DNA of 64,000 nucleotides. It comes from UMGS902 sp045580835 (GTDB lineage: Bacteria; Bacillota; Clostridia; Oscillospirales; CAG-272). The notes beneath the pieces were generated by a model. It searched no databases. It was not told where the DNA came from and saw only the letters and a program-made list of their open reading frames with translations. Position 1 is the stretch's first letter; each line of letters begins with the position of its first letter. Position numbers and translations under genes: made by a program. The stretch is taken from the NCBI GenBank assembly GCA_045580835.1, contig JAZNOM010000030.1:47212-111211 (forward strand), written 5' to 3'. Below, in pieces: positions 40,056-49,917 of the stretch.

Positions 40056-43000
40056 TTAAGCATCAATAGTCGAAATTGTGAGAGTCGTTTCCTCAAGCAC
40101 ATCAAGAAGAACGCGAACAGTATCAAGTGCAGTAAAGATATTAGCATTATTCTCGGTTGCAGCACGGCGGATTTCGTAACCATCGCTTGCCTGACCCGCT
40201 GAACCGGCATCACTTGTGTTAATTACATATGCGATGTGTCCGCGGCGAATTGAGTCAATAATTTCATCACTGCCGTCGCTGATCTTTGCAAGAACGTGGG
40301 TGCGGATTCCGTTTTCCTTGAGGAACTTGGCAGTTCCCGCAGTGGCTTCAATATTAAAGCCAAGATTATAGAATCTGCGTATAAGCGGAAGTGCTTCTTC
40401 CTTATCCTTATCTGCAATTGTTGCAAATACGGTACCATAGTTCTGAAGCTTCATGCCGGATGCCTGAAGCGCCTTGTAAAGCGCACGGTTAAGTTTGTCA
40501 TCATATCCGATTGCTTCGCCGGTAGACTTCATTTCAGGAGAGAGGTATACGTCAAGTCCCTTAATTTTGTTAGAGGAGAATACAGGAACCTTAACATACC
40601 AACGGTTCTTTTCTTCAGGGTAAATGCTAAATATTCCCTGCTCCTTGAGGGACTTGCCCATTATTACCTCAGTAGCAATGTCAGCAAGGCTATAACCGGT
40701 TGCTTTAGAGAGGAAAGGAACTGTGCGAGAGGAACGAGGATTAACCTCAATAATGAAAACGTTTTCGTCTTTATCGACGATAAACTGGATGTTGTAAAGA
40801 CCGATAATACCAATACCAAGACCAAGTTTCTTCGCATACTGAAGAATAACGCCTTTTACCTTATCAGAAATGCTGAACGAAGGATAAACGCTGATAGAGT
40901 CACCGCTATGGATACCGGTTCTTTCAACAAGTTCCATAATACCGGGGACGAACACATCAATACCGTCACAAATAGCGTCAACTTCAACTTCCTTACCCTG
41001 AATGTACTTGTCAACAAGTACGGGCTTGTCCTCGTCGATTTCTACCGCGGTCTTCAGATAGTGACGAAGCTGTGATTCGTTTGCAACAATCTGCATTGCA
41101 CGGCCTCCGAGAACGAAACTTGGGCGAACAAGTACGGGATAACCAATTTCAGAAGCAGTCTTTATGCCGTCTTCAATCTTTGTAACTGCTCTGCCGGTAG
41201 GTTGAGGAATGTTAAGTTCTTCGAGAATCTTTTCAAAACGGTCACGGTTTTCTGCACGGTCGATAGCTTCGCAATCGGTGCCGATAATCTTTACTCCGCG
41301 AGAATCAAGTGGATCTGCGAGATTAATCGCAGTCTGACCGCCGAGAGAAGCAATAACGCCCTCCGGATTTTCAAAGTGAAGAATGTTCATAACGTCTTCG
41401 GTGGTGAGGGGTTCAAAATAGAGCTTGTCAGCGGTAGTATAATCGGTAGAAACGGTTTCGGGGTTGTTGTTGATTATAATTGCCTCATAACCCGAACGCT
41501 TGATAGTAGTTACCGCATGAACAGTAGAATAGTCAAATTCAACGCCCTGACCGATACGGATAGGACCTGCACCAAGCACAACAAGTTTCTTCTTGTCGGT
41601 AAGAACAGAAGCATTCTCGCCGGTGTAGGAAGAATAGAAGTAAGGAATATATGCACCGGTATGGCAAGTATCAACCATCTTAAAAATCGGGAAGATGTTG
41701 TTTGCCTTTCTGATGTTATAAACATCAAGTTCCTTCTTATCCCACATACGGGCAATGCACTTATCACCAAAGCCCATCTTTTTTGCCTCAACGAGAACAT
41801 CAATGTTATCAACATTGTTCTTGAGCTTGTCTTCCATATCAACAATTCTCTTGATAGAATCAAGGAAGAACGCAGTAATCTTTGTAACATCGTGAAGTTT
41901 CTCTACAGAAACACCTTTACGCATCAGTTCAGCGATAGCAAAAATGTTATCATCTCTGAACTCCTTGATATAATCGAGAAGCTCTGCTTCGGTCATTGAC
42001 GCGAATTTAGGAAGATAGAAATGGTCAGCGCCAATTTCAAGGGAACGAACTGACTTAAGGAAGCACTCCTCAAGATTAGAGCCGATACCCATAACCTCGC
42101 CGGTTGCTTTCATCTGCGTACCAAGCACATTGGAAACGGTAGAGAACTTATCAAACGGAAATCTCGGGAATTTGGCAATTACATAGTCAAGCTGCGGCTC
42201 AAAAGCGGCATTGGTGTTAGCAATGGCAATATCTTCAAGCGCCATACCAACAGCAATCTTTGCAGTTACACGAGCAATTGGGTAACCACTGGCTTTAGAA
42301 GCGAGAGCAGAGGAGCGCGAAACGCGGGGGTTTACCTCAATGAGATAATATTCAGATGAGTCGGGATTAAGTGCAAACTGAACATTACAACCGCCTTCAA
42401 TCTTAAGTTCACGAATAATCTTAATTGCACTGTCATTGAGCATCTTCATATCGTGCTCGCTTAGAGTCATAATAGGAGCAACAACAATAGAGTCGCCGGT
42501 GTGAACGCCTACGGGGTCTACGTTTTCCATACCGCAGATTGTAATTGCATGGTCATTCGAGTCACGCATTACTTCAAACTCAATTTCCTTGTAGCCCTTT
42601 ACGCTCTTTTCGATAAGAACCTGATGCACAGGAGAGAGTGCGAACGCATTTCTGCCGATATCTACAAGTTCTTCTTCGTTATACGCAAATCCGCCGCCGG
42701 TACCGCCAAGAGTAAAAGCAGGACGAAGTACAACGGGGTATCCGATTTCTGCGGCTGCTTTCTTTGCCTCTTCAATGTTATATGTGATTTCGGAAGGAAT
42801 GGTGGGTTCACCGATAGACTGGCAAAGCTCTTTAAAAAGTTCTCTGTCTTCTGCTCGCTCAATACTTTCACTGCTTGTACCGAGAAGTTCTACGCCGCAC
42901 TCTTTAAGAATACCCTTTTTCTCAAGTTGCATAGCAAGATTAAGTCCGGTCTGTCCGCCGATGCCGGGAACAATTGCATCGGGTCTCTCATAACGGAGAA

Positions 43001-43229
43001 TTTTTGCAATATATTCAAGCGTCAAAGGTTCCATATAAACCTTGTCTGCAATAGTGGTATCCGTCATAATAGTAGCAGGATTAGAGTTGCAAAGAACAAC
43101 CTCGTATCCTTCTTCTTTGAGTGCTAGACACGCCTGTGTACCTGCGTAGTCAAACTCGGCAGCCTGACCGATAACAATAGGTCCCGAGCCAATAATTAAA
43201 ACTTTTTTGATGTCTGTTCTCTTCGACAT
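40056..43229 (-). CDS. carB: Carbamoyl-phosphate synthase large subunit
   Basis: 1057 aa, full length. Two homologous ATP-grasp halves are visible: the first starts with KVLIIGSGPIVIGQAAEFDY, with LRPAFTLGGTGGGFAYNEEE and VEVNPRVSRSSALASKA; the second starts near residue 550 (LVVLGAGPIRIGQGVEFDYS, VRPSFVLGGRAMQIVANE, IEVNPRSSRTVPFLSKATG). The C-terminal MGS-like regulatory domain covers the last 130 residues. The glutaminase partner carA, usually adjacent, is absent: pyrC is the next gene upstream. Confidence 0.98.
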   Translation of the reverse strand: MSKRTDIKKVLIIGSGPIVIGQAAEFDYAGTQACLALKEEGYEVVLCNSNPATIMTDTTIADKVYMEPLTLEYIAKILRYERPDAIVPGIGGQTGLNLAMQLEKKGILKECGVELLGTSSESIERAEDRELFKELCQSIGEPTIPSEITYNIEEAKKAAAEIGYPVVLRPAFTLGGTGGGFAYNEEELVDIGRNAFALSPVHQVLIEKSVKGYKEIEFEVMRDSNDHAITICGMENVDPVGVHTGDSIVVAPIMTLSEHDMKMLNDSAIKIIRELKIEGGCNVQFALNPDSSEYYLIEVNPRVSRSSALASKASGYPIARVTAKIAVGMALEDIAIANTNAAFEPQLDYVIAKFPRFPFDKFSTVSNVLGTQMKATGEVMGIGSNLEECFLKSVRSLEIGADHFYLPKFASMTEAELLDYIKEFRDDNIFAIAELMRKGVSVEKLHDVTKITAFFLDSIKRIVDMEDKLKNNVDNIDVLVEAKKMGFGDKCIARMWDKKELDVYNIRKANNIFPIFKMVDTCHTGAYIPYFYSSYTGENASVLTDKKKLVVLGAGPIRIGQGVEFDYSTVHAVTTIKRSGYEAIIINNNPETVSTDYTTADKLYFEPLTTEDVMNILHFENPEGVIASLGGQTAINLADPLDSRGVKIIGTDCEAIDRAENRDRFEKILEELNIPQPTGRAVTKIEDGIKTASEIGYPVLVRPSFVLGGRAMQIVANESQLRHYLKTAVEIDEDKPVLVDKYIQGKEVEVDAICDGIDVFVPGIMELVERTGIHSGDSISVYPSFSISDKVKGVILQYAKKLGLGIGIIGLYNIQFIVDKDENVFIIEVNPRSSRTVPFLSKATGYSLADIATEVIMGKSLKEQGIFSIYPEEKNRWYVKVPVFSSNKIKGLDVYLSPEMKSTGEAIGYDDKLNRALYKALQASGMKLQNYGTVFATIADKDKEEALPLIRRFYNLGFNIEATAGTAKFLKENGIRTHVLAKISDGSDEIIDSIRRGHIAYVINTSDAGSAGQASDGYEIRRAATENNANIFTALDTVRVLLDVLEETTLTISTIDA

Positions 43230-43264
43230 AAATTAGAGCCTCCCTTTATATCTAAACCGATTAA

Positions 43265-44479
43265 TCATTTACTAAATACAATTTTACCGTCACAAACGGT
43301 CAGCACGCATTCACCAAAAAGCTTTTCGCCTGCAAAAGGAGTGCTACGTCCTTTTGACAAAAAACTTTCAGGCTCTACAATAAACTCTTCATCGAGTTTC
43401 CACACAGAAAAGTCATTTCCAAGAGGAATATCAAAACGCTTCCTCGGATTATCCGAAAGAAGTTCAATAACCTTTTCAAGGGTCAAAACGCCTGTTAAAA
43501 CAAGCTTTGTATACATAATCGCAAAAGCAGTTTCAAGACCGACAATACCGAATGCGCTGCCCTCGAGACCTTTTGCTTTTTCCTCGGCACTATGTGGTGC
43601 ATGGTCGGTAGCTATCATGTCGATTGTTCCGTCTTTAACACCTTCGATAAGCGCAAGTCTGTCAGCCTTATCGCGAAGAGGCGGATTCATTTTAAAACGT
43701 CCGTCTTCCTGCAGATCGCTATCATCCATAACAAGATAGTGCGGCGCGGTTTCACATGTAATGTTTACGCCTTCCGCCTTTGCCTTACGGATAAGGTCAA
43801 CACTTTCTTTAGTAGAGATATGACATACATGATATGCACAGCCGGTCTCTTTAACAAGCTCTATATCGCGCGCAATCTGTGTATACTCGCTCTCGCTGCA
43901 AATGCCTCTATGTCCGTGTTCTGCGGCATATTTGCCGTCATGGATGTACCCGCCCTTAAGAAGCGCATTAACTTCGCAGTGAGCGACAATAACTTTGCCA
44001 AGAGCCTTTGCGCGAAGCATTGCCGCACGCATCATGTCATCACTCTGCACTCCTCTGCCATCGTCCGAAAAAGCAATTGCATTTTTCGCCATAGCTTCCA
44101 TATCAGAAAGCTCTTCACCTTTTTGACCAACAGTTATTGCGCCGTAAGGATACACATGAATCACCGCATCATTCTCGATAATTTTAATCTGCTCTTTAAG
44201 ATTGAATTCATTATCCGGAACGGGACTCAGATTAGGCATTGTGCAAACTGCGGTATATCCTCCGTGCGCCGCCGCACGGCTACCGGTCGCAATGGTTTCT
44301 TTATAAGAAAAACCCGGCTCGCGAAAATGCACATGCACATCGCAAAAACCGGGAAAAACAGCAAAAGAGGGAGAAGAAAAAGCGGAAAAAGCATCCGCAG
44401 AAATAAAATCACAAGCAAAGCCCTTAAGAATAGGCTTATCCGACATCGCGACGAATTTTGCAGTAGTGAGTTGTGACAT
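43265..44479 (-). CDS. pyrC: Dihydroorotase
   Basis: 404 aa. Class I (PyrC/AllB-like amidohydrolase) features: metal motif FCDVHVHFREPGFSYKET, then AHCEVNALL, HVCHISTKESVDLI, ITCETAPHYL and IATDHAPHSAEEKAKG. It closes carbamoyl-aspartate to dihydroorotate. First gene of the pyr operon; AAGGAGAG precedes the start. The leader is short and I see neither a PyrR attenuator nor a U-run stuttering site. Confidence 0.96.
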   Translation of the reverse strand: MSQLTTAKFVAMSDKPILKGFACDFISADAFSAFSSPSFAVFPGFCDVHVHFREPGFSYKETIATGSRAAAHGGYTAVCTMPNLSPVPDNEFNLKEQIKIIENDAVIHVYPYGAITVGQKGEELSDMEAMAKNAIAFSDDGRGVQSDDMMRAAMLRAKALGKVIVAHCEVNALLKGGYIHDGKYAAEHGHRGICSESEYTQIARDIELVKETGCAYHVCHISTKESVDLIRKAKAEGVNITCETAPHYLVMDDSDLQEDGRFKMNPPLRDKADRLALIEGVKDGTIDMIATDHAPHSAEEKAKGLEGSAFGIVGLETAFAIMYTKLVLTGVLTLEKVIELLSDNPRKRFDIPLGNDFSVWKLDEEFIVEPESFLSKGRSTPFAGEKLFGECVLTVCDGKIVFSK

Positions 44480-44519
44480 GTTTCTCTCCTTAAAATATTA
44501 ACTTATTTCATTCTAAAAA

Positions 44520-44549
44520 ATTATATCACAAAAGACCGTTATTTGTCAA
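44520..44549 (-). promoter_or_regulatory. Sigma-A promoter of the pyr operon
   Basis: TTGACA (44549-44544), an 18-bp spacer and TATAAT (44525-44520) on the minus strand, 40 bases before the pyrC start. Confidence 0.85.
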
Positions 44550-44573
44550 CAATATTTCCTCCAATAAATATAG

Positions 44574-44602
44574 AAAAGGCGGACAAAAAATCCGCCTTTT
44601 TT
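44574..44602 (-). terminator. Terminator after the TatD-associated radical SAM gene
   Basis: A 10-bp stem (aaaaggcgga / tccgcctttt) with a 7-nt loop directly after the stop at 44604. It separates the metG cluster from the pyr promoter. Confidence 0.85.
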
Positions 44603-44603
44603 G

Positions 44604-45221
44604 TTACTCCTTACCAATGTATTTGCGTACACGAAGCGGCACGCCGACATTGTCGGCAATTCTTTGACACTCCTCAATTTCTTCTTTGGTAAGTGCCACA
44701 TCAACAACAGTCAAAACGACAGTTTTAACATAATTCTTTACGCGTGATGCAAAGTCCAAAAGTCCGTCAAAAGCAGCCTCTTTAAACACAGAATGACATA
44801 CCTTTTCGTACCCCACTGCATCGGGTGCATTAAGACTTATAGAAACGGTATCAATCACGCCCTCATATTTCGGCGCAGTATCATAACCGTGTATAAGCGA
44901 GGAGTGTCCGTTTGTATTGATTCTGATTTTTATAGAATAATTTTCTTTTACACGTTTGGCAACTTCAAGTAAATCATCAAGTCGCTCTGTCGGCTCTCCG
45001 TAACCGCAAAAAACGAGTTCGCTGTAATTCTCGGGATTACTTTTTGCAATGCTGTCATAAATCTCATCGCAAGAAGGCTCTCGTGCGAGCCAAAGCGAGT
45101 TTGAGCCGTAAGCACCGTCACCGTTGTTGCGTATACAAAAATCGCAACGGTTAGAGCAACGGTTGGTTATATTCACATAAAGTGCGCCGTCCACCTCGTA
45201 GGTGATAGTCATATCTTTCAT
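44604..45221 (-). CDS. TatD-associated radical SAM protein
   Basis: 205 aa. The radical SAM motif is INITNRCSNRCDFCIRNNGD (CX3CX2C), then LVFCGYGEPTERLDDLLE and IRINTNGHSSLIHGYD. Its small size and the 4-bp overlap (ATGA) with tatD match the TIGR04038 family, which is named for this link. The reaction is unknown; it may modify a target handled by the TatD nuclease. Confidence 0.9.
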   Translation of the reverse strand: MKDMTITYEVDGALYVNITNRCSNRCDFCIRNNGDGAYGSNSLWLAREPSCDEIYDSIAKSNPENYSELVFCGYGEPTERLDDLLEVAKRVKENYSIKIRINTNGHSSLIHGYDTAPKYEGVIDTVSISLNAPDAVGYEKVCHSVFKEAAFDGLLDFASRVKNYVKTVVLTVVDVALTKEEIEECQRIADNVGVPLRVRKYIGKE

Positions 45222-46009
45222 AAACTTATACCAAAAAACTTTGCCGCATTTTCAGCGGTTATTCTTGCAACTTCTTCGCCCGAAATGCCATGTACTTCTC
45301 CAAGTGTTGCCGCAGTATACTCAAGAAGTCCCGAATGGTTGCACTCTCCCCTGTGAGGGTGCGGCGCAAGGTATGGGCAATCGGTTTCTATAAACATTTT
45401 ATCAAGCGGTACGCTCTTTGCAACCGCGCGGACTCTTTCAGCATTTTTAAATGTAACAACACCCGAAAAAGATATCATCCAACCGCGCTTTATAAGCTCG
45501 GTAGCCATTTCTGCGCTGCCGCTATAACTATGGAAAACGCCACGAACATTTGGATATCTGCAAACCAAGTCAAAGCAATCGCCATGAGCCTCACGGTCAT
45601 GGATAACCACGGGCAATCCGTACATTTCCGCAACACGCATTTGCATCTCAAAGAACTCACGCTGCGTTTCTTTATCGGTGTCATCGTAATGATAGTCAAA
45701 ACCAATTTCACCAACTGCAACAATTTTATTCTTTTCCGCGTTATCAAGCAAATCGCATAGCGCAACACGTCCCTCGTTTACACTTCCCTCTTTGCCTGCG
45801 CAACTCGGATGTATGCCGGCGGCAACATACATATTTTTGTATCCTGCCGCTTGTGCAATGCATTTTTTAGATGCACTTATAGAGTCACCTACATTTATAA
45901 TTGCGCATATCTTGTCACGAAACAAGCAGTCAAGTAACTTGTCCGCACCGCCCTCAAACTCATTTTTAAAGCGGCTGTCGTAATAATGTGCATGTGAATC
46001 AAAGTACAT
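45218..46009 (-). CDS. tatD: TatD-family metal-dependent hydrolase
   Basis: 263 aa, amidohydrolase-type barrel. Metal ligands in YFDSHAHYYD, then VAVGEIGFDYHYDD, VIHDREAHGDCF, GVFHSYSGS and IETDCPYLAPHPHRG. Family members act as 3'-5' DNases or D-aminoacyl hydrolases. The start shares one base with the metG stop (TAATG), a common metG-tatD arrangement in Firmicutes. Confidence 0.95.
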   Translation of the reverse strand: MYFDSHAHYYDSRFKNEFEGGADKLLDCLFRDKICAIINVGDSISASKKCIAQAAGYKNMYVAAGIHPSCAGKEGSVNEGRVALCDLLDNAEKNKIVAVGEIGFDYHYDDTDKETQREFFEMQMRVAEMYGLPVVIHDREAHGDCFDLVCRYPNVRGVFHSYSGSAEMATELIKRGWMISFSGVVTFKNAERVRAVAKSVPLDKMFIETDCPYLAPHPHRGECNHSGLLEYTAATLGEVHGISGEEVARITAENAAKFFGISL

Positions 46010-47949
46010 TATCTTACACGCTCTCCAAGAGGAGTTTCAGGGTCAAGGAATACGACTCTTACTTCTTCTTCGCCGGAAGCTAGAATCATACCAAAGCTAT
46101 CTTCGCCGCAAAGTTTTGCAGGCGCAAGGTTAGCAACAACGATAACCTTTTTGCCAACAAGTTCTTCAGGTGTATAGAATTTTGCAATGCCGGAAAGTAC
46201 CTGACGCTTCTCATATCCAAGGTCAAGCTGAAGTTTGAGAAGTTTCTTCGCTTTAGGAAGCTTTTCGCAAGCAACAATCTGCGCAGTGCGAAGTTCTACA
46301 CCCATGAAAGTGTCAATGCCAATCTGTGCAACACCCTCAGGCTTTTCAATCTTCTTTTCTGCAGCCATTGCAGCTTCGCGCTTTGCAGCCACATCGGCAA
46401 GAATCTTCTCTTCATCAAGTCTTGCAAAAAGAACAGCGGCTTCTCCAACACTCTTGCCGGCTTCAAGTCCACCAAAAGCAGCAATGCTGTCATAATCACA
46501 CTTATCCGTGCCGAGCTGCTTAAAAATGCTCTCGGAGGTAGTGGGAATATAAGGAGTGAGAAGAACTGCAGCAATACGGATAGTTTCCAGTAAATTATAA
46601 ATTACAGTCGCAAGTCTACCGCGAGTTTCTTCACTCTTTGCAAGTGTCCAAGGAGTAGTTTCGTCAATATACTTATTTGCGCGACGAAGCATCGTAAAAA
46701 TAGCTTCAAGCGCATCGGCGATATGATAACTTTCCATAAGTTCATACGAAAGTTTTTTCGCCTTTTCTGCTTCGGCGATAAGCTCTGCATCAACTGCGTC
46801 AGTGTCGGCAGGTGCCGGAACAACACCGTCAAAATACTTTTTGGTCATAGCAACTGTGCGGTTAACAAGGTTGCCAAGATTATTAGCAAGGTCAGTATTA
46901 TAACGGTTAATAATGTTTTCGTATGTTATGCTACCGTCAGAGGCATACGGCATTTCTGCAAGTGCGTAGTAACGCACGCCGTCAACACCGAAAGTCTCTG
47001 CGAGCTCATCCGCATAAATCACATTGCCCTTGGATTTGGACATCTTATCAGTGCCAAAATTAAACCAAGGATGGCCAAAAACCTTTTTCGGCAGGGGCTC
47101 GCCAAGTGCCATAAGAATAATGGGCCAATAAATTGTGTGGAAACGAAGAATATCCTTGCCGATAATATGAACATCACAAGGCCAATTTTTCTTATAAAGT
47201 TCCGGCTGCTCTGCATTATCCGGGTCATAACCAAGCGCGGTAATATAGTTTGAAAGTGCATCAATCCAAACATAAGTTACGTGCTTTTCGTCAAACGTAA
47301 TCGGCACGCCCCAAGTGAACGAAGAACGGGAAACACAAAGATCCTGAAGTCCTGCTTTGAGAAAATTGTTTACCATTTCCTTTTTACGCGATTCGGGCTC
47401 AATAAACTCAGGATGAGTTTCAATATACTCGATAAGCTTGTCGGCATAATTGCTCATCTTGAAGAAATAAGCTTCTTCCTTCGCCTTGGTAACAGTCGCG
47501 CCGCAATCAGGGCACTTGCAGTCTGTCACCTGCGTTTCGGTAAAGAAAGACTCACAAGGCGTGCAATACCATCCCTCATAGTGTCCTTTATAGATGTCGC
47601 CCTTATCATAGAGTTTTTTGAAAATATGCTGAACCGAGCGTACGTGATAGTCGTCAGTAGTACGAATAAACTTATCATAGCTTGCGCCCATAAGGTCCCA
47701 AATCTTGCGAATTTCGCCAGATACATTATCAACATAAGCCTGAGGAGAAATTCCCGCCTCGTTAGCATAGTTTTCAATCTTTTGACCGTGTTCGTCCGTG
47801 CCAGTCAAAAAGAAAACATCATATCCAACCTGACGCTTGAAACGGGCAATCGCATCTGTCATAATAACTTCATAAGTATTGCCGAAATGCGGCTTTCTTG
47901 AAGCATATGCTATTGCAGTTGTTATATAAAATCTTCCCTTATCGTTCAT
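46009..47949 (-). CDS. metG: Methionyl-tRNA synthetase
   Basis: 646 aa. Class I synthetase. The HIGH-type motif is in YASRKPHFGNTYEV, a Zn-binding insertion is in CTPCESFFTETQVTDCKCPD, and the KMSKS loop is TDKMSKSKGNVIYADE. The anticodon-binding helices follow, and residues about 540-646 are the EMAP-like tRNA-binding domain (VELRTAQIVACEKLPKAKKL). No T-box leader is upstream. Confidence 0.98.
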   Translation of the reverse strand: MNDKGRFYITTAIAYASRKPHFGNTYEVIMTDAIARFKRQVGYDVFFLTGTDEHGQKIENYANEAGISPQAYVDNVSGEIRKIWDLMGASYDKFIRTTDDYHVRSVQHIFKKLYDKGDIYKGHYEGWYCTPCESFFTETQVTDCKCPDCGATVTKAKEEAYFFKMSNYADKLIEYIETHPEFIEPESRKKEMVNNFLKAGLQDLCVSRSSFTWGVPITFDEKHVTYVWIDALSNYITALGYDPDNAEQPELYKKNWPCDVHIIGKDILRFHTIYWPIILMALGEPLPKKVFGHPWFNFGTDKMSKSKGNVIYADELAETFGVDGVRYYALAEMPYASDGSITYENIINRYNTDLANNLGNLVNRTVAMTKKYFDGVVPAPADTDAVDAELIAEAEKAKKLSYELMESYHIADALEAIFTMLRRANKYIDETTPWTLAKSEETRGRLATVIYNLLETIRIAAVLLTPYIPTTSESIFKQLGTDKCDYDSIAAFGGLEAGKSVGEAAVLFARLDEEKILADVAAKREAAMAAEKKIEKPEGVAQIGIDTFMGVELRTAQIVACEKLPKAKKLLKLQLDLGYEKRQVLSGIAKFYTPEELVGKKVIVVANLAPAKLCGEDSFGMILASGEEEVRVVFLDPETPLGERVR

Positions 47950-48051
47950 ATTATCATTCCTTTCATGAACTGCAGATTAACAAAAATTCATTACTAATTA
48001 TTATATCATTAGATTTTTATTTTTTCAAGCATTTCACAAAGTTTTCCGCTT

Positions 48052-48780
48052 CTATATTAAATTTGACATTATAGAATTTGCAAAAATCAAAGCGAGTTGT
48101 GATTGATATGTCAAATTTGAAAGATTTGTTGCCTCGCTTGAGTTTGAAAGGAAACCGCATTCAATAAGTATTGCCGGCGAATTAATCCTATCGAGCAAAT
48201 AAATACTGCTCCCTGCTCTTTTTACTTTTCGATTATTATCAGGCTGCAAAATATTGCAAATATCGTCTTGAACGCTCTTGGCAATTATAAAGGATTTTTC
48301 ATTATTTGGCGAATAATATACCTGAAGTCCCTTGTATTTTTCAACTGAAAAATTATTCATGTGAATGCTGACAAATACGCATTGCGGGCACTGGTTAGCT
48401 ATTTGTAATCTGTTTTTTAAATCTGTAATTTTAATTTTCCCCTTTAACTCGGGAGAGTTTTCATCACAAACTAGGTTATCATTTTCTCTTGTCATTATTG
48501 TATCTACACCACATAGTAAAAAAACATCATTTAATTTTTTAGAAACAGTTAAATTTAAATCTTTTTCTATTATTCCGTTTCCGATAGCGCCGCCATCCCT
48601 ACCACCATGCCCTGGATCAATTATAACAGTAGGCAAATTGACAACTTCTAAAGCTTCCAAGCTTTCTTTTGGTAAAAACCTTTCGAAAGTGGCACATAGC
48701 AAGAATATTACCAAGCAAAACACAACGCATAACATCAAAACTGATAACATATATAATATGTCGTCTTTTATTCTTTTCAT
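48052..48780 (-). CDS. cwlD: N-acetylmuramoyl-L-alanine amidase, CwlD type
   Basis: 242 aa. One N-terminal membrane segment (about 9-32) followed by an Amidase_3 domain with zinc ligands in TVIIDPGHGGRDGGAIG, EKDLNLTVSKKL, VFVSIHMNNF and PAILIECGFLSN (Glu). Size, membrane anchor and absence of wall-binding repeats fit CwlD, which starts muramic delta-lactam formation in the spore cortex. Other Amidase_3 roles remain possible. GTAGGAG precedes the start; the gene stands alone. Confidence 0.85.
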   Translation of the reverse strand: MKRIKDDILYMLSVLMLCVVFCLVIFLLCATFERFLPKESLEALEVVNLPTVIIDPGHGGRDGGAIGNGIIEKDLNLTVSKKLNDVFLLCGVDTIMTRENDNLVCDENSPELKGKIKITDLKNRLQIANQCPQCVFVSIHMNNFSVEKYKGLQVYYSPNNEKSFIIAKSVQDDICNILQPDNNRKVKRAGSSIYLLDRINSPAILIECGFLSNSSEATNLSNLTYQSQLALIFANSIMSNLI

Positions 48781-48843
48781 AATTACTCCTACATAGTCTT
48801 ATTTTATAAATACTTATGAAAAGAAAGACAGGTTAATGCGAAA

Positions 48844-48870
48844 AAAAGAAGCCCGAAGGCTTCTTTTAAA
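48844..48870 (-). terminator. Terminator after the cohesin-like gene
   Basis: A 10-bp stem (aaaagaagcc / ggcttctttt) with a CGAA tetraloop lies just after the stop at 48871 and is followed on the minus strand by TTTTTTT-like sequence. Confidence 0.85.
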
Positions 48871-49902
48871 TTATTTTACGAGAGTTGCAGTGTTAGTAGC
48901 AGCATCCCATTTAATATTGTCGTTAGAAACGCCAAGAGCATTCGCGATAGCTCGAACAGGAAGATATGTACGGTTGCTCTCAATAATTGCAGGAGAGTCA
49001 AGCGCAACACTCTCACCGTTCACTGTCATTGTAGGCGCGTCAATCGTCACTACGATTGTAACTTCGCTATTTGTAAGAGTTGCAGTGCGTGTTGCAGCAT
49101 CCCACTTGATTCCGTCATTGTCAACGCCGAACGCATTTGCGAGGAATCTAACAGGCAGCATCGTGCGGTTATTGCGATTTATCGGAGCTGCATCAAGAGT
49201 TTGGGCAACACCGTTAATATACGCAGTTGTCGAACCGATTGTAAGTTTAACTTCTGTCTTGTCAGTGGTTACATCGGCAGATTCGGCATATGTATAGTCA
49301 CCCTTGTAAGAATGACCGCAAGAGCATTCGTAAAGAGTGTAGCCGGGATTTGCACCTTCGGGAGCAATAACAGTAGTCTTATAATTATGCTTGTGTACGG
49401 TTCCTGCAGAAACAGAAGAAGACTTAACAGTAACGACCGCGTTATCAACGCTTATAGGTACACGCGGCATTTCATCCTGACCTTCTATAGCAGAATAGGC
49501 CTCTACAGAAGAAAGGCTAACGTCATATTCACCAGGCTTTGCAGAAGAATTAAGCTTAAAGGTGATTTCGGCAAAGGTGATATCACCGGAAATATTCTTA
49601 AGTCCGAGATTTGCGGCAACTACCTTGACAGGATTTGCTTCAGCTTCAGGCGAAAGTGCAATATAGAAATTCTTGTCGATACCTTTTCCGGAAACATAAG
49701 TCATAACATCCGAGTCGTAACCAACATAAAACTGTACGCCTGCAATACCGGGGCTGTTTTTAACTGCAAGGGTAATCACAACTTCCTCGCCTGCTTTTGC
49801 AGATGCATCGGTAAGAGAAGCCGTGGCATCAGCAGCAAAAACCGATACAGAAAGCATACTCATTACCATAATAATTGCCAATACAAGAGATATTTTTTTC
49901 AT
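48871..49902 (-). CDS. Secreted protein: cohesin-like domain plus copper-amine-oxidase-N-type domains
   Basis: 343 aa from the ATG at 49902 (GGAGG 5 nt upstream). A signal peptide (MKKISLVLAIIMVMSMLSVS) ends near AFA-A. Residues about 25-150 resemble a cohesin (ASAKAGEEVVITLAVKNSPG, IAGVQFYVGYDSDVMTY). A short Cys/His segment follows (YECSCGHSYKG). From about 225 to the end are two repeats of the Cu_amine_oxidN1-type domain (TMLPVRFLANAFGVDNDGIK and TYLPVRAIANALGVSNDNIK), a domain that in Clostridia serves as a surface-protein stalk or wall-binding unit. No dockerin protein is in the window. A glnS gene lies just upstream (stop 49918). Confidence 0.82.
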   Translation of the reverse strand: MKKISLVLAIIMVMSMLSVSVFAADATASLTDASAKAGEEVVITLAVKNSPGIAGVQFYVGYDSDVMTYVSGKGIDKNFYIALSPEAEANPVKVVAANLGLKNISGDITFAEITFKLNSSAKPGEYDVSLSSVEAYSAIEGQDEMPRVPISVDNAVVTVKSSSVSAGTVHKHNYKTTVIAPEGANPGYTLYECSCGHSYKGDYTYAESADVTTDKTEVKLTIGSTTAYINGVAQTLDAAPINRNNRTMLPVRFLANAFGVDNDGIKWDAATRTATLTNSEVTIVVTIDAPTMTVNGESVALDSPAIIESNRTYLPVRAIANALGVSNDNIKWDAATNTATLVK

Positions 49903-49917
49903 AATTTCCTCCAAAAT

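Noticed and set aside
40296..41999. Two long plus-strand ORFs opposite carB
   Set aside because: Both are antisense shadows of a highly conserved gene, with implausible protein composition and no translation signals.
43592..44476. 294-codon plus-strand ORF opposite pyrC
   Set aside because: Fully antisense to pyrC, no ribosome site and no recognisable domain.
44480..44549. PyrR-type attenuator in the pyr leader
   Set aside because: Only 40 nt separate the -10 box from the pyrC start; no anti-terminator and terminator pair fits.
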